Notes: generated by a model not told the origin, from the sequence alone. DNA of 64,000 bases from Kuenenia sp039794105 (GCF_039794105.1 NZ_JBDIWA010000015.1:1-64000); one strand, 5' to 3'; numbered from the stretch's first letter, positions 1-9,092 are shown. A program made the numbers and translations.

Positions 1-224
1 ATATAGACATCCAATATGACGTTCTTACGTATTTTTGCCGTCTTTAGCCATTCTGCATTAACCATCCGGCCAAATTCATGCAGCGCCAAATTCCCATCCG
101 TTACAGCACCAAATATACATTCCTTGTCATGTGTACAGATCGTTACAAAATACGCTCCCGCCCGTGAATAATCGTATCCCTTTAACCGGATGGATTTGTG
201 AGGTTTCATGCCGGAATTGTACAT
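1..224 (-). CDS. REP-associated tyrosine transposase (RAYT), 5' part, cut by window edge
   Basis: The minus strand opens with ATG at 224, directly after an in-frame TAA, and stays open to base 1 (74 codons). It reads MYNSGMKPHKSI followed by RLKGYDYSRAGAYFVTICT, then a stretch ending in VNAEWLKTAKIRKNVILDVY. The RLKGYDYS-x-GAYFVTICT block is the N-terminal signature of RAYTs, IS200/IS605-related single-copy transposases that handle REP palindromes. A second ATG at 209 is an alternative start. The HUH motif and catalytic tyrosine would lie outside the window, so integrity is unknown. A GTAG-headed palindrome starts 46 bases upstream of the start codon, as expected for a RAYT locus. Confidence 0.82.
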   Translation of the reverse strand, partial: MYNSGMKPHKSIRLKGYDYSRAGAYFVTICTHDKECIFGAVTDGNLALHEFGRMVNAEWLKTAKIRKNVILDVY

Positions 225-267
225 TTATGCATCCAGTTATAATTTTTCGTAATGTGATTGTATTTAC

Positions 268-586
268 CTGTAGCGGCAAGGCGTGCCTTGCCAGGGGAGC
301 ATTCCCGATTTTTTGTAACCCATCATTTTAGTAGGATGAAAAGAGAATATCGAAGTCAGAAGTCAGAGATCGGAGTTTTTCGCGGACTTCTGACTTCTGA
401 CGAGTGACCCATCCTGCGTAAATAATAAGCTTTTTTACAAAAAATCGGGAATGCACCCCCTTGCCAGTACGAGGCTGAATCCATCAATGATAATGGAATG
501 GTGGATTCGCTATCACCCATTCGGTAAAGCCCGAGGCAGGATTCATTCATTTTAAAACTGGCAAGGCACGCCTTGCCACTACTACA
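268..586. repeat. Inverted pair of GTAG-headed REP palindromes (BIME-like), with the rest of the 225-757 gap
   Basis: GTAG at 270-273 is followed by the palindrome GGCAAGGC-GT-GCCTTGCC (275-292). The same palindrome in opposite orientation lies at 560-577, followed by CTACTAC (579-585). Inside the pair, the sequence around 298-320 (GCATTCCCGATTTTTTGTAA) recurs inverted at about 433-453. Tandem heptamers gaagtca occur at about 353-366 and their complement near 388-403. This is the layout of two REPs facing each other next to a RAYT gene. No supported protein gene lies between 225 and 757. Confidence 0.65.
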
Positions 587-757
587 TGCTGCGGCTGTCA
601 TATCAGCTTTCAAATAAATATGTTACAACTAGACTTGCCCGCAAACATGCATTAAAAACCGGTTTTAATAACTTACTCTGTTTTTTCCCACAGCCATCAT
701 AATGCTTTAGTGGACTGATTGATTTTAAACAATTTTTTCTATTCTTTTCTATTCTTT

Positions 758-2035
758 TTAATCTGCGTGAATCTGCGCAATCTGTGGATACCGATATACA
801 TAACCAATCTTTTCTCTGAGTATCAAAAAGAAATTAACAAAGAACAAAAGGGCGCCACTTCCTCCCATAATATATATCACATGCGTAAGTGAATTATGGA
901 ATATATATAACAAAAATACCTCCAACAGACAACCCGGCACCAACGTATATACAAATTTTGTACTATGCCTGGCCAGATTAAAGTTTATTACTATATTGAG
1001 GAGGGCAAATGGTAGCATTGCAAAGCCAAATATCCGTAATAATGGCGCTATTGGTATAAATTTTTTGCCCATTAATAAACCCATTAATTGGGACGGGAAG
1101 ATAGAAAAAAGTACAAGCCCCACGCCTGACAATAAAAGGGTAAAGATGAGCGCCTTGCTGAGCAGGCCATAGGTGTCTTTATTTAGGGTATGTGACTCGG
1201 AGACCATGGGAAACATAGCCAGTATTATAGCGCCTGGCAGATAAAATATAGACCTGCCCAATATAGCTGCTGCCGCATAGTTTCCCGCTTCTTCCGGGCT
1301 GAAAAAATGTTTTACAAGCACAAGATCGATATTAATGAGTCCTGTAAAACAAAGGGTCGACAATGTTACCGGTAAACTGTAGAGCAGGATTTCCTTTGTG
1401 TATCGCTCATTATCATTATGTACAGCTTTATTGAACAAAAATCTGATTGGATAAAACGTTATAAAAAGCATCACCAATGAGGGTATTATACCGGCAACTA
1501 TTGCGCCATTCACACCGAGACCGAGAGATATTAATAATACCCCGCATGCTAATCGCAGCACACCGGAAAGGATACCACTTAATCCCATGTAGCCAAATTT
1601 TTGCAATCCTTGCAAAATGCCCATGTTTATAGGCAACAGTAACGAAATGAGTAAAGAAACACCTATGAGGATAAGGGGAAACCGTGTGCCTATGTTCAGA
1701 TAATCAGAAATATACCCGCTTAATGAAACAAAAATACCGACGCCCAGAATACCTGCCAATAGCAATTTGATATAGGCATTGTAAAGCAGATATTTTATCT
1801 TCCCGACAGCGCAGGTTGCATTGAATTTTGAGACATACCTGGCCATTACCACCAATACTGTACCCGCAGGAACGGATATAATGGCAGAAAGTGACAGCAA
1901 GGAATTGAACATGCCAAAGTCTTCCACGCTCAATTTTCTGCTCATGTAAAATTGAAAGAAGTAAGCAGAGACGTTTCCCACCAGGGAAGCGACGAACAGA
2001 TAGAAACCACTTTTGATGAGTTTATTGTTTATCAT
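758..2035 (-). CDS. Polysaccharide flippase (Wzx/MATE-like, MOP superfamily)
   Basis: The product is about 425 residues and almost entirely hydrophobic, with roughly 12-14 predicted membrane helices and short charged loops, as in Wzx lipid-linked oligosaccharide flippases of the MOP superfamily. It would move undecaprenyl-linked sugar units across the inner membrane. The ATG at 2035 (MINNKLIKSGFYLF) is preferred over the in-frame upstream start at 2080 because it begins just before the amphipathic first helix and overlaps the preceding glycosyltransferase stop (2022-2024) by only 14 bases, consistent with translational coupling. It is the last gene of the leftward polysaccharide operon. Substrate cannot be read from sequence. 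Confidence 0.85.
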   Translation of the reverse strand: MINNKLIKSGFYLFVASLVGNVSAYFFQFYMSRKLSVEDFGMFNSLLSLSAIISVPAGTVLVVMARYVSKFNATCAVGKIKYLLYNAYIKLLLAGILGVGIFVSLSGYISDYLNIGTRFPLILIGVSLLISLLLPINMGILQGLQKFGYMGLSGILSGVLRLACGVLLISLGLGVNGAIVAGIIPSLVMLFITFYPIRFLFNKAVHNDNERYTKEILLYSLPVTLSTLCFTGLINIDLVLVKHFFSPEEAGNYAAAAILGRSIFYLPGAIILAMFPMVSESHTLNKDTYGLLSKALIFTLLLSGVGLVLFSIFPSQLMGLLMGKKFIPIAPLLRIFGFAMLPFALLNIVINFNLARHSTKFVYTLVPGCLLEVFLLYIFHNSLTHVIYIMGGSGALLFFVNFFLILREKIGYVYRYPQIAQIHAD

Positions 2036-2784
2036 AATAGCGTAATATATACATGCGATAAAATATTGCCAGGGTGTCAATCCCCGTAGAATAGAGTGTC
2101 TTAAACTTAATGTTTCCCCAGCGCATTTCCCTGCGGAACTTCAATACGATTGGGCATTCCAAAATCTTGTAACCTATGCGATGTGCGTTTGCCAACAGCT
2201 CAACATCAAAGGCAAACCGTTTACACACAACCTTTGGAAATACCCTTTTAAGCACTTCGGTTTTAAAAAGCTTTAGTCCCGCTTGTGTGTCACATAAGGG
2301 TAGTTTGAAGAGTAAAAATAACATAATCTTATAAATAAAGCTAATCAGTTTGCGTCTCTTCGGGGTGTTTAATTTAGATGCGGGGTGATATTTTGAGCCT
2401 ATAACAACATCGGCATGTGTCTTATCCATGGTGTGGCACAAGGTCTGTATTTGTCTTGGATGGATATCAAGGTCAGCATCTAAGAAAGAAAGCAACCAAC
2501 TCACCCTCTACCTGAGCAAAACCACTCTTCAAGGCATGGCCTTTCCCCGCATTATTGCTATATTCCACAACCTTTATTGAACCTATATCAATGCTAGCTC
2601 GCCTGGCTTCCGATACGGTTTTATCTTTGCTTCCATCGCTTACCAGAATTATTTCATGAGAAATGAACGTCCTTTTGAGCACTTTGTGTGTTTTTATTAA
2701 ATTTTCGTAGATTATATTACCTTCGTTATGGGCAGGCATAATTACAGAGATATTTTTATTGATGAGCGGCATCTTTATGTTCAC
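2022..2784 (-). pseudogene. Frameshifted family 2 glycosyltransferase (DPM1/polyprenyl-phosphate sugar transferase type)
   Basis: Two overlapping minus-strand frames together make one GT2 enzyme. The first (2784 to 2473) has the GT-A start, ISVIMPAHNEG and ILVSDGSKDKT, and ends at GELVAFF. The second (to 2022) begins within SFLDADLDIHP, which holds the DxD metal-binding motif, and continues through DTQAGLKLF and FAFDVELLANAHRIGYKI, typical of the DPM1/WcaA-like subgroup. The break falls in a tandem AAGA/TTTC run at 2483-2492, so a slipped-strand 4-base gain (or 1-base change) would explain it. It could be a real lesion, a phase-variable tract or an assembly error. It overlaps the ligase gene upstream (2756-2784) and the flippase downstream. 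Confidence 0.8.
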
Positions 2785-5371
2785 TATTATTTATTTTTTG
2801 TAATAAATCATTTGCAGGCTTGTCATTGAATGATAGTTGTAAAATTTTTTCAAGTGTTTTTTTGGCGTCATCGTATTTCTTCATTACATAATAGGCCGTT
2901 GCGATGTTCTGATAGGCGTCAATATCGTCGGCTTTTGCCAATAAAATTTGTTCTGATTCCTTTATTACGTCCTCCCATTGTCCCATTTTGCCATAAATAA
3001 GGATTTTGAGTTTATTAAAATAAATATTGTTAGAGAGAGGAAGTATTTCGCCCAGCAACGCCTCGGCCTCATTTAATTGATTTTGTGTAATTAACTTTTT
3101 AATTAATGGCTTATATGCGTTCTCGAGTTTTCCGGCTATCCCGGGATAATCGGGTTTCATGTGTAATATTTGTTTAAACGACAGGATTGCCTTATCATAA
3201 AGGCCTCTTTTTATATAATACGTGCCGAGACAATCATAATATGATGCTTTGTATGGATTAATCGAAATGGACATTTCACAGTAAGGAATGATTTTATTGC
3301 TATAATCTCTTTTGGTATTGTATTCCAGCAGATCATAGGCATTGACTAAATAATTAAATGCAAAATCCTCATTGGGGTCAATCCTGATAATCTCTTCCGC
3401 TTCTTTTATGGTCATTTCTAGAAGGTCAATATTGTTTAAGTCCTTTCTCAACATAAAAAGGTAGGCTTCACATAGTTGATAACGGTAAATGGTCTGTCCG
3501 GGATTGTATAAAATACTAGCCTTATAATATGCTAAACCCTTTTCCCAATATGGATTTTTATTGAGATCGCCTCCTGATTCCTGATGCGTTGTTGCATAAG
3601 TCAAATAATCCGATCCTTTTTTGTGCAGTACGTCTGCCTTGTAAATGTTAGTTAAATAATAAAGACCATATACCAGTATTCCCATAATTGGCAGATAGCA
3701 TAAGCAGAAGAGTGCTGTTGGGAAAACCCGCCCGGGCGCCTTAACAGGTGGTTTTCTTTGAGACAGATGTTTTTTTGTTGCTATCCTCTCAGATGAATCT
3801 TTTTCTTCAATATGATTCAATAATACCATACTTGCCGCCATGAATATCCAAAAGTGCAAGGTAAGGGTATATTCAATAACGTTAAATTGTTGCTGAATAA
3901 GATATCCCACAAGACCTGCCAATAAACCGGAAAGGATTAATCTGTCATGCTTTTCAATACGATTAAAACGCCTTTTTACGAATAATATAAATGCGCCAAA
4001 AATCCATAAATACGTTCCTAATCCAATAATGCCACACGTAGCTGCCTTATCGAGGACGTCATTGTGAATGCCCATTACATTTTCAAATTCAGGGGTGGCT
4101 GGTGATTGCTTGTAATGATGAAAGGCATACCGAGGCAGCACCGAACCAACTAAATCAGGCCCAATGCCTGTAAAGGGATGGTCACGAATCATATCTAAGG
4201 CAGATTTATATTGAATGACGCGATAAAATACCGATTGCCCCCCGCGGGTATTTGTAAAGTAGGAGCGGCCAATTGGGTCGCCTTTGTTTGCATCGGTCAA
4301 GGCTACAGAAACGTCCCCTTTTTGTTTTAAGAGATACAGCAATTGATTTATAGGGTGTTTATACTTACAACCTACAAATACACCAAAAATTACGAAAAAA
4401 CAGCTCGCTAAAATAATGAATTTGATTCTGTGTTTGACAATAAATTCTATGTATATTAATACCGTTACGCATAAAATGCTAAAAACAAATCCCAGCCATG
4501 CACCGCGCGTTTTTGTGGTGTATAGATTAAACAGCATGAGTATCAGGACTACTGCCATGAATGCAAGAAAACACTTTCCCCTGAACGTATTTTTGACTGA
4601 TAGGTTTTTCAATTGTAATAAAAATCCTGCGAGTATTAGTGGGAATACGGAGACGAGATATCCGGAGAAGAAAATGGGGTTACCAAATGTAGATGTAATT
4701 TTGAGTCTTTCGCCTACATTTGCCCATGAGATAGGATCATAATCAAGGAATTGGATAACTCCGTAAATGGAAGATAAAAAACATGCAATGGATAGTGCAA
4801 TTGTCATATAAAAAACATGCCGCTTTTTAAAAGAAGTAACGATAGCATAAAAGAGGATGACATATCCGATTGACGTGAGCAATCCCTCGTAATGCACGTA
4901 GTAACCGAATACACTTATAGTTTTATTGAGGGAAAATATGGTACTGAAAATGACGGCTGTTATATAGGCAAGCACCGGATATGTTAAGGGTGTATGGTGG
5001 AAAAAAGAACAACCCCCTAAGTCCCCCTTAATAAAGGGGGATTCAGGGGGTTGTTCTCTATTTATTAAGGGGGAGTGAGATGTACCTTGTCTGTGGATAT
5101 TGCCGGATGATGTAGAATTTTTGGCAGAAATTGATACCGATCCCTGTTTAAAACGTACAGGGACAAGTTTAGTTAACCAAACGGTGATAACAAAAAGCGC
5201 CGTTCCGTAAAATAAGACGAGTTTGCATAAACTAAAAGGTTTTGCCAGGTGAAGGTCGATAGCAAGTGGTAGTGCGCACAGGAGAAATAATATCAGCCCT
5301 ATTATTATATTATCGGCTCTCAGCGTGAGGCTTTTACCACGATCATAGCGTCTGTTTTGCATAGTTATCAA
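2756..5371 (-). CDS. O-antigen ligase/polymerase (Wzy_C family) with C-terminal TPR repeats
   Basis: This 871-residue protein has an N-terminal half of about 10-12 membrane helices and a large extracytoplasmic loop containing the RGAWLGF and DHPFTGIGPDL blocks seen in WaaL/Wzy-type O-antigen ligases. The C-terminal about 300 residues are soluble TPR units (for example LGTYYIKRGLYDKAILSFKQ). It would join or polymerise lipid-linked glycans on the periplasmic face. Its start overlaps the end of the GT4 gene by about 29 bases. Residues about 106-122 are encoded by a dispersed palindrome (listed separately), giving the foreign-looking PPESPFIKGDLGG segment between two membrane helices. Ligase versus polymerase cannot be decided. 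Confidence 0.85.
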   Translation of the reverse strand: MITMQNRRYDRGKSLTLRADNIIIGLILFLLCALPLAIDLHLAKPFSLCKLVLFYGTALFVITVWLTKLVPVRFKQGSVSISAKNSTSSGNIHRQGTSHSPLINREQPPESPFIKGDLGGCSFFHHTPLTYPVLAYITAVIFSTIFSLNKTISVFGYYVHYEGLLTSIGYVILFYAIVTSFKKRHVFYMTIALSIACFLSSIYGVIQFLDYDPISWANVGERLKITSTFGNPIFFSGYLVSVFPLILAGFLLQLKNLSVKNTFRGKCFLAFMAVVLILMLFNLYTTKTRGAWLGFVFSILCVTVLIYIEFIVKHRIKFIILASCFFVIFGVFVGCKYKHPINQLLYLLKQKGDVSVALTDANKGDPIGRSYFTNTRGGQSVFYRVIQYKSALDMIRDHPFTGIGPDLVGSVLPRYAFHHYKQSPATPEFENVMGIHNDVLDKAATCGIIGLGTYLWIFGAFILFVKRRFNRIEKHDRLILSGLLAGLVGYLIQQQFNVIEYTLTLHFWIFMAASMVLLNHIEEKDSSERIATKKHLSQRKPPVKAPGRVFPTALFCLCYLPIMGILVYGLYYLTNIYKADVLHKKGSDYLTYATTHQESGGDLNKNPYWEKGLAYYKASILYNPGQTIYRYQLCEAYLFMLRKDLNNIDLLEMTIKEAEEIIRIDPNEDFAFNYLVNAYDLLEYNTKRDYSNKIIPYCEMSISINPYKASYYDCLGTYYIKRGLYDKAILSFKQILHMKPDYPGIAGKLENAYKPLIKKLITQNQLNEAEALLGEILPLSNNIYFNKLKILIYGKMGQWEDVIKESEQILLAKADDIDAYQNIATAYYVMKKYDDAKKTLEKILQLSFNDKPANDLLQKINNSEHKDAAHQ
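5007..5056. repeat. Dispersed palindrome inserted in frame in the ligase gene
   Basis: GAACAACCCCCT (5007-5018) pairs with AGGGGGTTGTTC (5045-5056), with an inner CCCCCTT/AAGGGGG stem, forming a near-perfect 50-base hairpin. A further AAGGGGGA copy follows at about 5066-5074. On the coding strand it reads through as PPESPFIKGDLGG without breaking the frame. Related CCCCTC/GAGGGG palindromes occur outside genes at 24634-24700, 31299-31423 and 41710-41834. Confidence 0.75.
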
Positions 5372-6490
5372 GGTTTTTTAGTTTGACCGTCTTGTGATTC
5401 TGTTTTACAAGAAAATATTCAAATAAGAATATACCTACAAAAAGTACTCCGATAAAACTTAACACAATGATACTCTGCACTACTGTTGTCCATATTAAAA
5501 GAATACCTAATATTCCTATAGCAAACGACATCAAATAAATTAGGAATACCGCCTTTTTCTGTGAAAATCCTGCACGCATCAGTCTGTGAACAAGGTGATT
5601 CAAATCTCCTTTGGTTACAGATACTTTTTTTATACTCCTCAAAAATATGACAGAAAGGGTATCGTAAAGGGGTATGCTCAAGATAACGATAGGTAATGCA
5701 ATTACATAATTTGTACAGGCATTATTGATAGTGAAGGTCGCCAATATCGTTGTAACAGACAATATATATCCTATAAACATGCTTCCGGCGCTTCCCATAA
5801 ATACTTTCGCAGGAGGTAAGTTGTACCTTAAAAAACCACCTATTGCCGCAACGAGGGTCAAGAGTAACATCCCACCAGTGGCTGATTTCCAAAGAACATA
5901 ATACCCGCAAGTATGAGCGCCGATATGATACCTACGCCACTGGCAAGCCCATCAGCGCCATCAAGCAGATTAAATGCATTAGTAATGCCTATTACCCACA
6001 ATATCGTAATTATCCAGGTAGTAATTTCCGGTAAAAATATCTCTAATTTAAATCCCATCCAGGCCATTACAAAAGCAACTGCTGCTTCTGTGAGTAACCG
6101 TATCCATATGGATAACCCCCTTATGTCATCTATTATTCCTACAATCGCAATGATTAAACCACCTATCAGTACGGCAAATACCTGATTTGTTATACATGTT
6201 GTGTTATTTGCATAGAATTGAAGCCGTGATGAGAATAGGGTGTTGCTGGTTATGAAATTCTTAAGAAATACAACCAGGGATACGTGTGTGGCAAGAGCGA
6301 TTGTAAAGGCGCCCGCAATGGCTACTCCTCCTAATAGTGGAGTCGGAGTGGTATGAATCTTCCGATGGTTGGGGTAATCAATAATATCGAATCTCTTTGC
6401 CAATCGTATTAAGAGCGGTATCATGAAAAATGATATGGCAAAGGTCAAAAGAAATATATAAGCAGTAAATAAATAAAACTGTATACCCAT
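5343..6490 (-). pseudogene. Frameshifted WecA/MraY-type polyprenyl-phosphate sugar-1-phosphate transferase (GT4)
   Basis: Two frames make one GT4 integral membrane enzyme, which would start glycan assembly by placing a sugar-1-phosphate on undecaprenyl phosphate. The first (6490 to 5858) holds HRKIHTTPTPLLGG, the VGIIDDIRGL double-Asp motif and NAFNLLDGADGLA. The second (from about 5870 to 5343) holds the last membrane helices, the FMGSAGSMFIG block and the H-x-VHR-like end of the catalytic loop (DLNHLVHRLM). The frames meet in a GGTGGGATG stretch near 5868-5876, where one missing base would restore continuity. Also odd: the usual Asp of the FMGDxGS motif is Ser here (codon 5790-5792). Possible pseudogene or sequencing error. 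Confidence 0.8.
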
Positions 6491-6523
6491 ACTTTAATGC
6501 TAAGGAATTTCAATGCTGTGGTT

Positions 6524-6549
6524 GTAGAGCGACGAGGCTCGTCGCTCTA
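6524..6549. repeat. GTAG-headed REP palindrome
   Basis: GTAG (6524-6527) overlaps a 12-base inverted repeat, TAGAGCGACGAG / CTCGTCGCTCTA (6525-6536 and 6538-6549), with a one-base centre. It occupies the 90-base gap between the GT2 and GT4 genes. The preceding GGAATTTCAAT also precedes the palindrome at 15099. Confidence 0.7.
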
Positions 6550-6580
6550 TATCGGGAAAGTCGCCAAAGGTAACTCGGAA

Positions 6581-7459
6581 TCATTCTACAAAAGGACACT
6601 GAAACAATGCAATAATCAAATGGAAAATACATCTGCTTACTATACCAAACCGGATAATGATATCTGTCGCTTTGCGTCGATGGAGGTATTTTTTGTAATA
6701 TGTCCACATACTTTTGTGTCTTTCTACTACAGCCTTAATTTTATTCTGCGATGAACTCTTCCCAATGCTATGATATATTACCGCTTCTGGATAATAGACC
6801 ACTTTCCATCCCAGGAGTTTCATTCTGTGGCATATATCCACGTCTTCGCAGTACATAAAAAAATTTTCATCAAAAAGGCCTGTGGACTCCAACGCCTGTT
6901 TCCTGAGCATCATACACGAACCGGATAACCAATCAACCCCGGCGGTCTCGTTGTGAGAATTAATTGGATTTATGTATGCTGTTGAATATCTGTTTTTTGG
7001 AAACATTCGGGTCAATAATGAATACCTATTAAAAAAAGCTGTCTTGTAAGATGGGAAACTACGACACGAAAATTGAATGGACTCGTCATCGTTCAATATT
7101 TTAGCCCCTGCAACACCTACATCCGGATGCTTATCTAAAAACCCCGCAAGTAGCATGGCGACATTATTCTTTAACCGGGTATCGGGGTTTAAGAGCAACA
7201 CATATTGCCCTGCACTATTGTTGATACCAATATTTGCAGCCTTACTGAATCCAAGGTTCTTGCTATTAAATATATATTTGATGTCAGGATGGTTTTTTTG
7301 GAAAAAAGATTCTTTGGTATCTTTGCTATTGTCTACAACAATGATTTCATAACTGATATCCTTTGTTTTTTTCCGGATAGTTTCCATTAACCTTTGCAAA
7401 GACAGGAAGGCATTGTAGTCAACAATGATAAAAGATATCTCTATCCCCGATGTGCGCAT
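6581..7459 (-). CDS. Family 2 glycosyltransferase (WbbL/rhamnosyltransferase-like)
   Basis: The product of about 292 residues has the GT-A fold blocks SFIIVDYN (nucleotide binding), IIVVDNSKDT, KNLGFSKAANIGI, LLLNPDTRL (DxD-like) and GLFDENFFMYCEDVDICHR, the acceptor-side motif of WbbL-type rhamnosyl/galactosyl transferases. It would add a sugar to the lipid-linked unit at the cytoplasmic face. The ATG at 7459 (MRTSGIEISFIIV) is chosen because the longer form from 7495 adds a Cys-rich tail lying inside the upstream gene. It overlaps the upstream GT2 by 19 bases. The C-terminus ends in a hydrophobic helix likely to sit on the membrane. Sugar specificity is unknown. Confidence 0.85.
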   Translation of the reverse strand: MRTSGIEISFIIVDYNAFLSLQRLMETIRKKTKDISYEIIVVDNSKDTKESFFQKNHPDIKYIFNSKNLGFSKAANIGINNSAGQYVLLLNPDTRLKNNVAMLLAGFLDKHPDVGVAGAKILNDDESIQFSCRSFPSYKTAFFNRYSLLTRMFPKNRYSTAYINPINSHNETAGVDWLSGSCMMLRKQALESTGLFDENFFMYCEDVDICHRMKLLGWKVVYYPEAVIYHSIGKSSSQNKIKAVVERHKSMWTYYKKYLHRRKATDIIIRFGIVSRCIFHLIIALFQCPFVE

Positions 7460-8484
7460 TTTTGTTTCGCATGTAACAGATACGGTACAAACCACTTTAC
7501 GACCTCACAATGCTTCACCAATCTTCTTTTTTGAATAAAGCGTCTTTTTCTTAACATTTTTATAGATTTTATAGGGCATAGTATCAGAAAGGGGATATTT
7601 ACTACTATGCTCAACAAGGAATCATTTTTTATAATCATTAAGTATCGATTCCGCCATCCCCAGAATTTCCTTTTTATTTTTTTTAGTAAAGCCCTGCTTG
7701 AAACCGCCCTTTGATGATAGGCGATGGCATTAGGTACAAAATAGAATTTCCAACCCCTGGTTTGCGCCCTCCATGCAAGGTCGACATCTTCGAGGTATGC
7801 GAAAAAGTCGTTATCGAAAAATTCATTATTAAGTTTGACGTCAAGAAGCATCTCTCTTCGATACAAAGTTGCCGCTGCACATGTTCCAAATACACAACCT
7901 TCCTGATATTGATTGATATCAGTTTCGTGATGGCCACGATCTCTGGCAAAGCGGTTTTTATACACGGTCTGCCCGGCGCTATCCAGCATATTTTTATTTT
8001 CCATACTCAGCAATTTGCCGGAAATAGCGCCTATTGCTTTATCAGCATTTATTTTTTCAAATAATGTGTCGAGATAGCCTTCAGTTACCATTACATCGGG
8101 ATTAAGGGCGAGAACATATTCTCCTATGGATTCTAGGATTCCCTGGTTTACTGCATATGCGAACCCCATGTTTTTTTTGTTTTTAATAAAATGGACATTT
8201 TCATATTTCGTAGCAATGTTGCCAAATATAATATCTATTTTTCCGGTACCGCTATTCAGGGATTCTTTATCTTCTGTATCCATTTCAGTAAGTATTTTTG
8301 CGTCACAATTATGCTTGCTTTGTAAAAGGGGATGGAATTGGTTTTTTGCCTGTTGTGTTGCAGAGTTGTTATCAATGATAAAGAGTTCAAAAGGGGTGTT
8401 TGTGTTTTTATACAGCGAATCAAGGCAATTTATTAATATGTCTTGAGTATTCCAGTTTACGATAACAACTGATATATGAAGCAT
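7441..8484 (-). CDS. Family 2 glycosyltransferase (rhamnosyltransferase-like)
   Basis: This 347-residue GT2 starts at MLHISVVIVNWNTQD and shows LFIIDNNS, KKNMGFAYAVNQGI, VLALNPDVMV (DxD-like), LLDVKLNNEFFDNDFFAYLEDVDLAWRAQTRGW and a basic, hydrophobic C-terminal region. It is the first gene of the leftward polysaccharide operon and is clearly a paralogue of its downstream neighbour. An insert of about 35 residues (around KILTEMDTEDKESLN) between the second beta strand and the NMGFA motif is longer than in the neighbour. No promoter could be firmly placed in the repeat-rich sequence upstream. Function beyond sugar transfer is not determinable. Confidence 0.85.
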   Translation of the reverse strand: MLHISVVIVNWNTQDILINCLDSLYKNTNTPFELFIIDNNSATQQAKNQFHPLLQSKHNCDAKILTEMDTEDKESLNSGTGKIDIIFGNIATKYENVHFIKNKKNMGFAYAVNQGILESIGEYVLALNPDVMVTEGYLDTLFEKINADKAIGAISGKLLSMENKNMLDSAGQTVYKNRFARDRGHHETDINQYQEGCVFGTCAAATLYRREMLLDVKLNNEFFDNDFFAYLEDVDLAWRAQTRGWKFYFVPNAIAYHQRAVSSRALLKKIKRKFWGWRNRYLMIIKNDSLLSIVVNIPFLILCPIKSIKMLRKRRFIQKRRLVKHCEVVKWFVPYLLHAKQKCAHRG

Positions 8485-8550
8485 AAAAACCAGGATGTTG
8501 GAGACGTTTTTTCACTAACGAGGCGAAGCCTCAGACCGATAAACGAGTTT

Positions 8551-8619
8551 GAAACCACAGATTTTACAGATGAGGCAAGGAGGTACGATTTACGATTTAA
8601 ATCTGTAATCTGTGGTTCC
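8551..8619. repeat. 'ACCACAGATT' inverted repeat fragment in the 8485-9092 gap
   Basis: AAACCACAGATTTTACAGAT (8552-8571) is mirrored by ATCTGTAATCTGTGGTTCC at about 8600-8618. Single arms recur at about 12873-12888, 12960-12970, 30844-30862 and 38106-38118. The rest of 8485-9092 has no supported gene; a promoter lies at 8876-8904. Confidence 0.5.
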
Positions 8620-8875
8620 CCAAATCTGTTCCTGCGCAACATTCAACAAGTTCGATGGCAGTTCATAACGTTTTTGAAAATTTAGGCACGGTAAATTAAC
8701 AGATAAGGCAAAGGAATGCAAGCACAAGATTAGCAATTATCTTATTTTGCCCGTGAATGTGCTCTGTGAAAGGCCCGCCTGGCCGCTTGATTAAGACCTT
8801 GGCTCATCCCCGTTTTACGAGGACAAGTTTGTGAAGATAAACCGTCGATAAGGGTTTTAATTAAGTGCTCCGGAC

Positions 8876-8904
8876 TTGACAACTTATTTCCGTTGTGTTA
8901 CGAT
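8876..8904 (+). promoter_or_regulatory. Sigma-70-type promoter for the LptC-like/GDPD-HEAT operon
   Basis: TTGACA at 8876-8881 and TACGAT at 8899-8904 are separated by exactly 17 bases. Transcription would give a leader of about 180 bases before the start at 9093. A seven-codon ORF (MKKFVFQ, 9066-9089) ends just before the start and might act in re-initiation. Confidence 0.5.
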
Positions 8905-9092
8905 GCCCGCAGTTAAATAATGTAATCGTTCACCGTAAAGGGCGCGGAGAGCGCAGAGAAAAGCGGATTCCCCCCCCTGCCCCCACTCTGATCATAAACA
9001 ATTGAAGTCTTTTCCAATACAATTATACATGGCTGCGAAATCTGCGGATAAAGAGTATTTCGCAAATGAAAAAATTTGTTTTCCAGTAAATA

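Noticed and set aside
131..331. 66-residue plus-strand ORF at the left edge
   Set aside because: It is antisense to the RAYT coding frame and runs into the REP palindrome; composition is not protein-like.
5722..5910. Third overlapping frame in the GT4 gene
   Set aside because: It has no GT4 motifs; the two frames listed carry all conserved blocks.
8485..8642. 61- and 69-residue ORFs before the GT2 operon
   Set aside because: Both read through the ACCACAGATT inverted repeat and overlap each other on opposite strands.
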